From Nemopilema nomurai (Eukaryota; Cnidaria; Scyphozoa; Rhizostomeae; Rhizostomatidae), in contig PEDN01001359.1 in assembly GCA_003864495.1 (NCBI GenBank), forward strand, positions 1 to 64,000: a stretch of DNA of 64,000 nt, read 5' to 3'. Made by a program: the position numbers and the translations under genes. Of this stretch, positions 58,979 to 64,000 are shown piece after piece. The notes under the pieces are model-generated. The model had not been told where the DNA came from and searched no databases. It saw nothing but the letters and a program-made list of their open reading frames with translations. Each line of letters starts with the position of its first letter. Within the stretch, counting starts at the first letter, position 1.

Positions 58979-61550
58979 CTGTAAATAAAAAGATATATTA
59001 ACTGATGTGATTTCCTTACCATTTGTACCATAGCAGGATATACAGCCCTAATGTCTGCTTGCCACAGTACAAGCAAGAAACAGATAAACACTTCACATAA
59101 AATAAAGAAATGGAACTAAAATTGCGAATTTGTTAACTCATCCAAGTGCTAGACAAGAGTATCAAAAGGGACATGTGACCAGAAATGCAGGGACCAGAAA
59201 TGCAGGGACCAGACACCAGTAGTTTGGCTTGATAATACTAAAGCACATTTCTCTTTAACATCTCTGATGATTGACAAAATTTTTACAATCTTTCAAACAT
59301 GAATGAAAATCACATGCCAATGTGAATATCTCCGCAACATTAAGACTCATAGATTTAAATAGATAAAAATATAGTATAAACAAACATAAGTAGGGATATT
59401 TAGGCAGTGGGGCTGCAGCAAAAGTACACACCAGAGCTGTTTTGTTGCAATGCCTCAATCCATTTCTCTCTTAAATCATCTGATGCGGCAGACAATATGA
59501 AGTAATTGTCCATTGTTTTGACCTCAAAAGTGAGTTTCTTTTTTGAATCAAACACTTTATAGGATGCATAGCCTGAGAACAATGTCAGTACACCTTTCGG
59601 CTCTTGCTTCTTCCATTCCTTATCCTTAAAGTATTCAAGTGTTTGAGTGCCACTTCCAAGAGCTCTTTTCAGTACAAAATACCGCTTCCTCCACTCTCTC
59701 TTGCTTTCCTCTGGATTCAGACATTTTTCCAAGTATCCCTGTATTGAAAAAATTAGCTTACAATACAACAGGTGTTCAACAAAAGAAAAGAGTCTATCTT
59801 TTAAAAACAAATATACTTGAAAAACACATCCTTGCTATACACAATGTTGGCCTCCATTCAATATAGTTTAAAACCATAGAGTATAGGGCCATCCTATGCA
59901 ATCAGATGCCTGATAACATGACCCGTTCTAAAACTGAATGATAGAAAGACAGAGAACAATGGCAAGCAGGTTCGTATGCAAAGCCTTGTAGGATCAGGGA
60001 AACAAATAACTGGGTTGTGAACATGCCATAAATCCAAGTTTGTGAACATGTAGTTTTTCTCTTTACACAATTAGATTTAAGAGAACTTAATTACCACACA
60101 AAAGGATACTAAGTTGAAAAAATGACTTCCTGTATTCCAAGACTGACTTTTTCAGAGTTTTCAAAATAAATTTCTCAGTGGCATTTCTTTGCTAATTTTG
60201 AATCTACTTCCACACTCTTTCTATATTTTCATTACATTTTATAGCCAAAAACTAGACCAAACCTTTATGGTCTAGACTTTGAGATGATATTTTACATTGT
60301 AAAACTCAAACTGAATAATACCTAGTAATTAGCAGTTTGCTTATTACTTATTTTTCAATTAAAGCCAGCTAATGATAATTAAAAAAAATACTGAAGAGTA
60401 GCTCAATTCTGCAGATAAAGGTGTTCATGTTCTCCACATTTAAGGATTATAGGAGCTTTGTCTTTGAATTTTATGACCAATTGCTTTTCATAACAATTTG
60501 GTAACCAATTTTACTAGAGCCTTCAAATGATTTGTTGCCGCAGCACAAAATACTACACTATCATACTATGCTTTGACAGCAGGGCAAAATTTTCCTAGTC
60601 ACATAAACAGTTATATATTATACAGTCACATAACCCCTAAAATGGATTATAGGGTCACTTAAATAAAATTATTTCAAGCCTTTTAAGTTTAAAGTTTATT
60701 TAATTACCAGCTAGTTAAGTTACATACAAATTTAGTCTCATCAGATATATGATTTTAGGCTCTCCTAATGGCCTGTGCTTTTTATGACACAAAGCCTGGT
60801 AGGAAGAATTCATCCACTGCAAAAGAGTTTCCCCTTGTGGTTTAACTGATATGCCCAAGAAGTTACTTTCATTGGGTCAACTAAACATTTTTATAGGACA
60901 TTTAAGTATATCATCTGTTTAATTGGAATGCCAAAGTATTTCCTTGAAGTTTCGGCTGGTGTAAAAGAATTTGATTATTGTTCCACCACTTTGCATTAGG
61001 CGGTAGACTTGCACAATGTTGACAAGAAAAACTTAAATTACAAGAAAGAGCTGGACAATGTTTTGGACTGCATTTAGACCTTCTAAATATAAATTTGATG
61101 GGATGTTATCTGACTAATAAAGGTCTGTCAACAGACAAGAACAAAAGGTCATGCCTGCAATTTCAAGCTTCAAGTTACAAGATAACCGCCAAACTACAGA
61201 AATACACGATAAAGGTTTGGCTTTGAAATAGATGTTTATAAGGAAAGATTGTTTTCGATAAACTTCCGGGAACGAAAGCATCAAGTTTTGAAGCATTTTT
61301 GTCAACTCTAATTGTGATTCTACAAATGGAAAATTAGCAACCAGGTATCAATCTACTTTCTTCCAGTGGTAATTGTATCCACCCTATTCTATTACTATAA
61401 ATAACGAGAGCAGGTATAACCCGAATGGGGGATTAACGAAACCGTTAATTGCGAATGTGCAGAACTCACATGACACGCAAGGACTCTAGCTTCGATGACT
61501 CAACTAAATACGAGGAAGTAGCGGTAGCATACCTCATATAAAACATCCAT
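56823..61550 (-). CDS. DOK-family docking protein (PH + IRS-type PTB + tyrosine-rich tail), 826 aa, complete
   Basis: DOK proteins are membrane-recruited adaptors that are phosphorylated by tyrosine kinases and then recruit SH2 proteins such as RasGAP, Crk and Nck. Three exons: 61533-61550 (MDVLYE), 59432-59738 and 56823-58978; phases 0 and 1 fit and the total is 826 codons plus stop. The start ATG has an in-frame TAA three codons upstream and a good context (A at -3, G at +4). The PH domain spans residues 6-108 with the KREWRKRYFVLK strand and the conserved Trp99. The PTB domain spans about 109-206, with WPFNCIRRY carrying Arg160/Arg161 and Arg175 in EVGR, matching the phosphotyrosine-binding arginines of DOK1. 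The 620-residue tail is disordered. It is longer than vertebrate DOKs (about 330-560). Which vertebrate DOK it matches best cannot be said. Confidence 0.92.
59177..59213. repeat. 15-base tandem repeat, 2.5 copies
   Basis: GACCAGAAATGCAGG repeated at 59177 and 59192, with a partial third unit, in the intron between DOK exons 2 and 3. Confidence 0.85.
59432..59738 (-). CDS. DOK exon 2: PH domain
   Basis: Encodes residues 7-108: GYLEKCLNPEESKREWRKRY, then FVLKRAL and LEYFKDKEWKKQEPKG, then the final helix DLREKWIEALQQ with the invariant PH-domain Trp. Basic residues after strand 1 (K19, R20, R23, K24, R25) are where phosphoinositide-binding PH domains hold lipid. The exon begins in phase 0 after MDVLYE and ends TCT G before a GTGTGT donor. 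Confidence 0.93.
59739..61532 (-). other. DOK intron 1 (1.8 kb)
   Basis: AT-rich intron separating the six-codon first coding exon from the PH exon. No repeat array, RNA gene or further exon is visible. Confidence 0.7.
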
Positions 61551-64000
61551 ACTTCGCGTTTAGGGCGTCAGACCTCGGGTGCTAAAAGAAATCGAGGGTA
61601 GAAGTGTAAGTTGAGTGAACCGGTCTCTTTCTTGTTGTGATATGACAGCCAAGTTAGATCCCGCAATCAGACTTCATCTTTGCTACAGACCAGGCCTTTT
61701 CAGTCCTCCCCGAAAGAATTGTTAACACCCTTGCAAGAAAGGTCTGGGAAATGTCATTCCCACTCAAAGGAAGGAAGTGACATACCATTTGGTTTTGTCA
61801 TCAAGACTCCCTCTAATAATTCAATAGAGGTACAGAAACATTTGTTTGGCTCCAGTAAAGAGACCTGGGACGAGAAAAAGTGGTAACCAGAGTTATTCTT
61901 TTTTAATCGCATATTTCCTTGTAAACAATACTGAAAATGTCCAATGACCGATAACATAATAACATGCTCTATATGATTATGAAAGTAACATAGAAGGGAA
62001 AGAACTAAAGAACATACGAGAACTGAAACTTTGATTCTGGGCTTGCCCAATTTAGAAAGATTCATGATGCCTCTTAATGTTTAGGTTAAAGCCATTTTAA
62101 ATTAGAGAAATTGAACGGCTGTGAAGAGCAAATTTACCCATGCAAATCCTACAAGTATTTGCGTTTAGTCCATATCAAATAGCAAGAATATGCCTGGAGT
62201 CCTTAACCTTACTTATTACATTGCGTATCACATAATACGTTCAGTGATTCAGAAATTACCCACATTTTTCTCTTTGCACGTTTTGAGCCTATTCTGCTAT
62301 TGGAGTGCCACTTTGAAACTGTGCTCCCTTTTTACATTGCCCCCTTCCCCCGTCCTCAAGTAAATCATCCTAATTAACGGAGTAATAATCAGAGACGGGT
62401 TCGGCCTGCATTCATTGGTCATGTTTTGCCCGCAGCAGAGTGCATATTCTTATAAGTTGATGCTGGCTCTGCAGAGTTCTATTGTGTTCACCCTTACATA
62501 TTCATCTATGCACGCGTAATCATAGCTAGCACTGTGCCAATACGATATTGTTGCTAGTTATTATTGTGCAAGTTGGAGTTGCACCCAGGATGCAAAGATC
62601 CTGCCCGTGCTAACCCACGAAAGGTGCCAGGCACACAGAATAACAGATAACAAGATGCTAATAAGCTATGGTTCTATGCGCCTAATTAGCTCCATTCGTA
62701 TAGTTGAGATGCTGGCTATCACGATTAGTATTGCTGTGGGATTAACACAACAACATAACATAACAAAACATAACATAACATAACATAACATAACACATGA
62801 CAGAGCACATGAACACATGACGGAACATAACGCATAACATATTTCAACATAACATAACGCACAACATAATGCACAACATAACGCATAACATAGCATATGG
62901 CATAACACAAGACATAACACATAACATAGCACATAACATTACATTTTTAACATAACATAACATAACATAACATAACGTAACGTAACGTAACGTAACGTAA
63001 CAAAACCTAAAATAGCAAAACAAAACTTAGGCTAAACACTTCTATACAGAATCGTATTCCACCCGAAATGATACTTTCCACACGTAATTCCGCATTACCA
63101 ACTAGTACATTGCTAATCTGGAGAATTCCGAAGCTCGCAAACAATCAATACGGTAGATGACGTCACCACCATCAAACGTTCCTATCTCATTCAAAGCTGA
63201 TACGAACATAAAAGCATGGTTCAGAACATAAAACAGAATGAAGACCAACTCTAATAACATCAGACATTTTCCGATGATTAATTGATCATTTACACAATTG
63301 TCAATTACTCATAATAGGTAACTGGAAAATACTATTTGTGCATTAGATTTAAAATTTATCAAATATACAATTTATAAAAATAATTCGATATTAATTAACT
63401 TCTCATGAGATATGTAACACTCGAATTCTTTGAATTTGACGCTATTTTGGTACGATGTATGGCTCTGACGCATTGATGAGCGGTTAGATACGAGCGATGG
63501 GCGTCCGTCGTTAATGTGATCCGGTCACATCGAGAGCTTATTTGGGGCCTAAAAGCAAAGATGGCGAGTTCCATCTCATCACGAAATCCTGCTCTTGTCG
63601 ATGTTTGGGAAACTGCTTATCGAGGCCAGTCGTGAAAGTTCGTACCCTGAAGTTTGTTGACATGCATTCAGTTAATTAGCTGGAGTAATAATGCTAACCA
63701 GTTGTAGATTTGGCTTTTCGCTTGAAGGCCTTGGGCAATATGCCCTCCTGCATCCCATCCTTCGGCGGGTTTGGTAAGTGTCGCAAATGAGCACAAACTG
63801 GGAATGGAAGAAAATATAAGGACATGCTTTTTGTAATTCGCATTTCGGATAATGGAGGTGGACCTAACCTGGGGCCTTATGGAAACGGGACTTTTCTGGC
63901 TTTCACAGTCAGGTCATTCAAAATTGGAAGTGAAGAATCATTGCTGAAATAGAGAGAAAAAGACCATTCTTGAGTGCATCCAGAAAAAAATGCCCCACCT
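61551..64000. other. DOK 5' UTR/promoter and upstream flank
   Basis: Contains the DOK 5' region, an unassigned plus-strand open stretch at 61641-61884 and the satellite at 62744-63010. From 63030 to the end nothing coding is convincing; a short open segment at 63705-63774 on the plus strand is followed by a GTAAGT, but it matches no family I know. Confidence 0.5.
62744..63010. repeat. Pentanucleotide satellite (CATAA)n with GTAAC variant
   Basis: Long imperfect run of ACATA/CATAAC words with interruptions, changing near 62976 to five pure GTAAC units. It sits about 1.2 kb upstream of the DOK start. Confidence 0.9.

Noticed and set aside
63705..63774. Possible plus-strand exon ending before GTAAGT
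   Set aside because: Only about 23 codons, no homology, and the opposite strand is also open.

Overview
The window looks like animal (metazoan) nuclear DNA, most likely from a cnidarian such as a stony coral or sea anemone. It is AT-rich, the introns are short (mostly 100-600 bases) with ordinary GT-AG sites, and the proteins are close to vertebrate UBR4 and DOK. The host group is inferred from overall style only; no marker in the window fixes it.

Two genes can be supported, both on the minus strand and head to tail. Upstream in transcription (61550 down to 56823) is a complete three-exon gene for a DOK-family docking protein of 826 residues: an N-terminal PH domain, an IRS-type PTB domain, and a long disordered tail full of tyrosine motifs. 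After a gap of about 1.7 kb comes UBR4, the giant N-recognin E3/E4 ubiquitin ligase. It starts at 55104 and runs off the low end of the window. I resolved 91 coding exons with consistent phases, 13,493 coding bases and 4,497 full codons, down to 1086. The missing part is the last 600 or so residues, which in human UBR4 carry the hemiRING catalytic module.

UBR4 layout, high to low coordinate: N-terminal helical repeats (55104-38401), UBR box (37928-37710), linker and beta-propeller-like region (37439-33332), a probable beta-sandwich (33154-31098), more helices (30663-28491), an acidic segment with a UIM-like motif (28288-27586), central helical repeats (27093-21011), a second beta-rich region (20617-18571), a Cys-rich zinc-ribbon-like segment (18195-17808), and C-terminal helical repeats (17390-1086). 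One intron (3141-9608, 6.5 kb) is far larger than the rest and holds a MITE-like element and a perfect hairpin.

Bases 61551-64000 hold the DOK 5' flank, one unassigned plus-strand open stretch and a pentanucleotide satellite. I saw no tRNA, rRNA, CRISPR or prokaryotic feature. The most notable non-coding signals are in UBR4 introns: an array of seven RBFOX-type TGCATG sites before exon 31, an array of six branch-point-like units before exon 41, and a 152-base tandem duplication in which each copy carries an exon-like 74-base segment.
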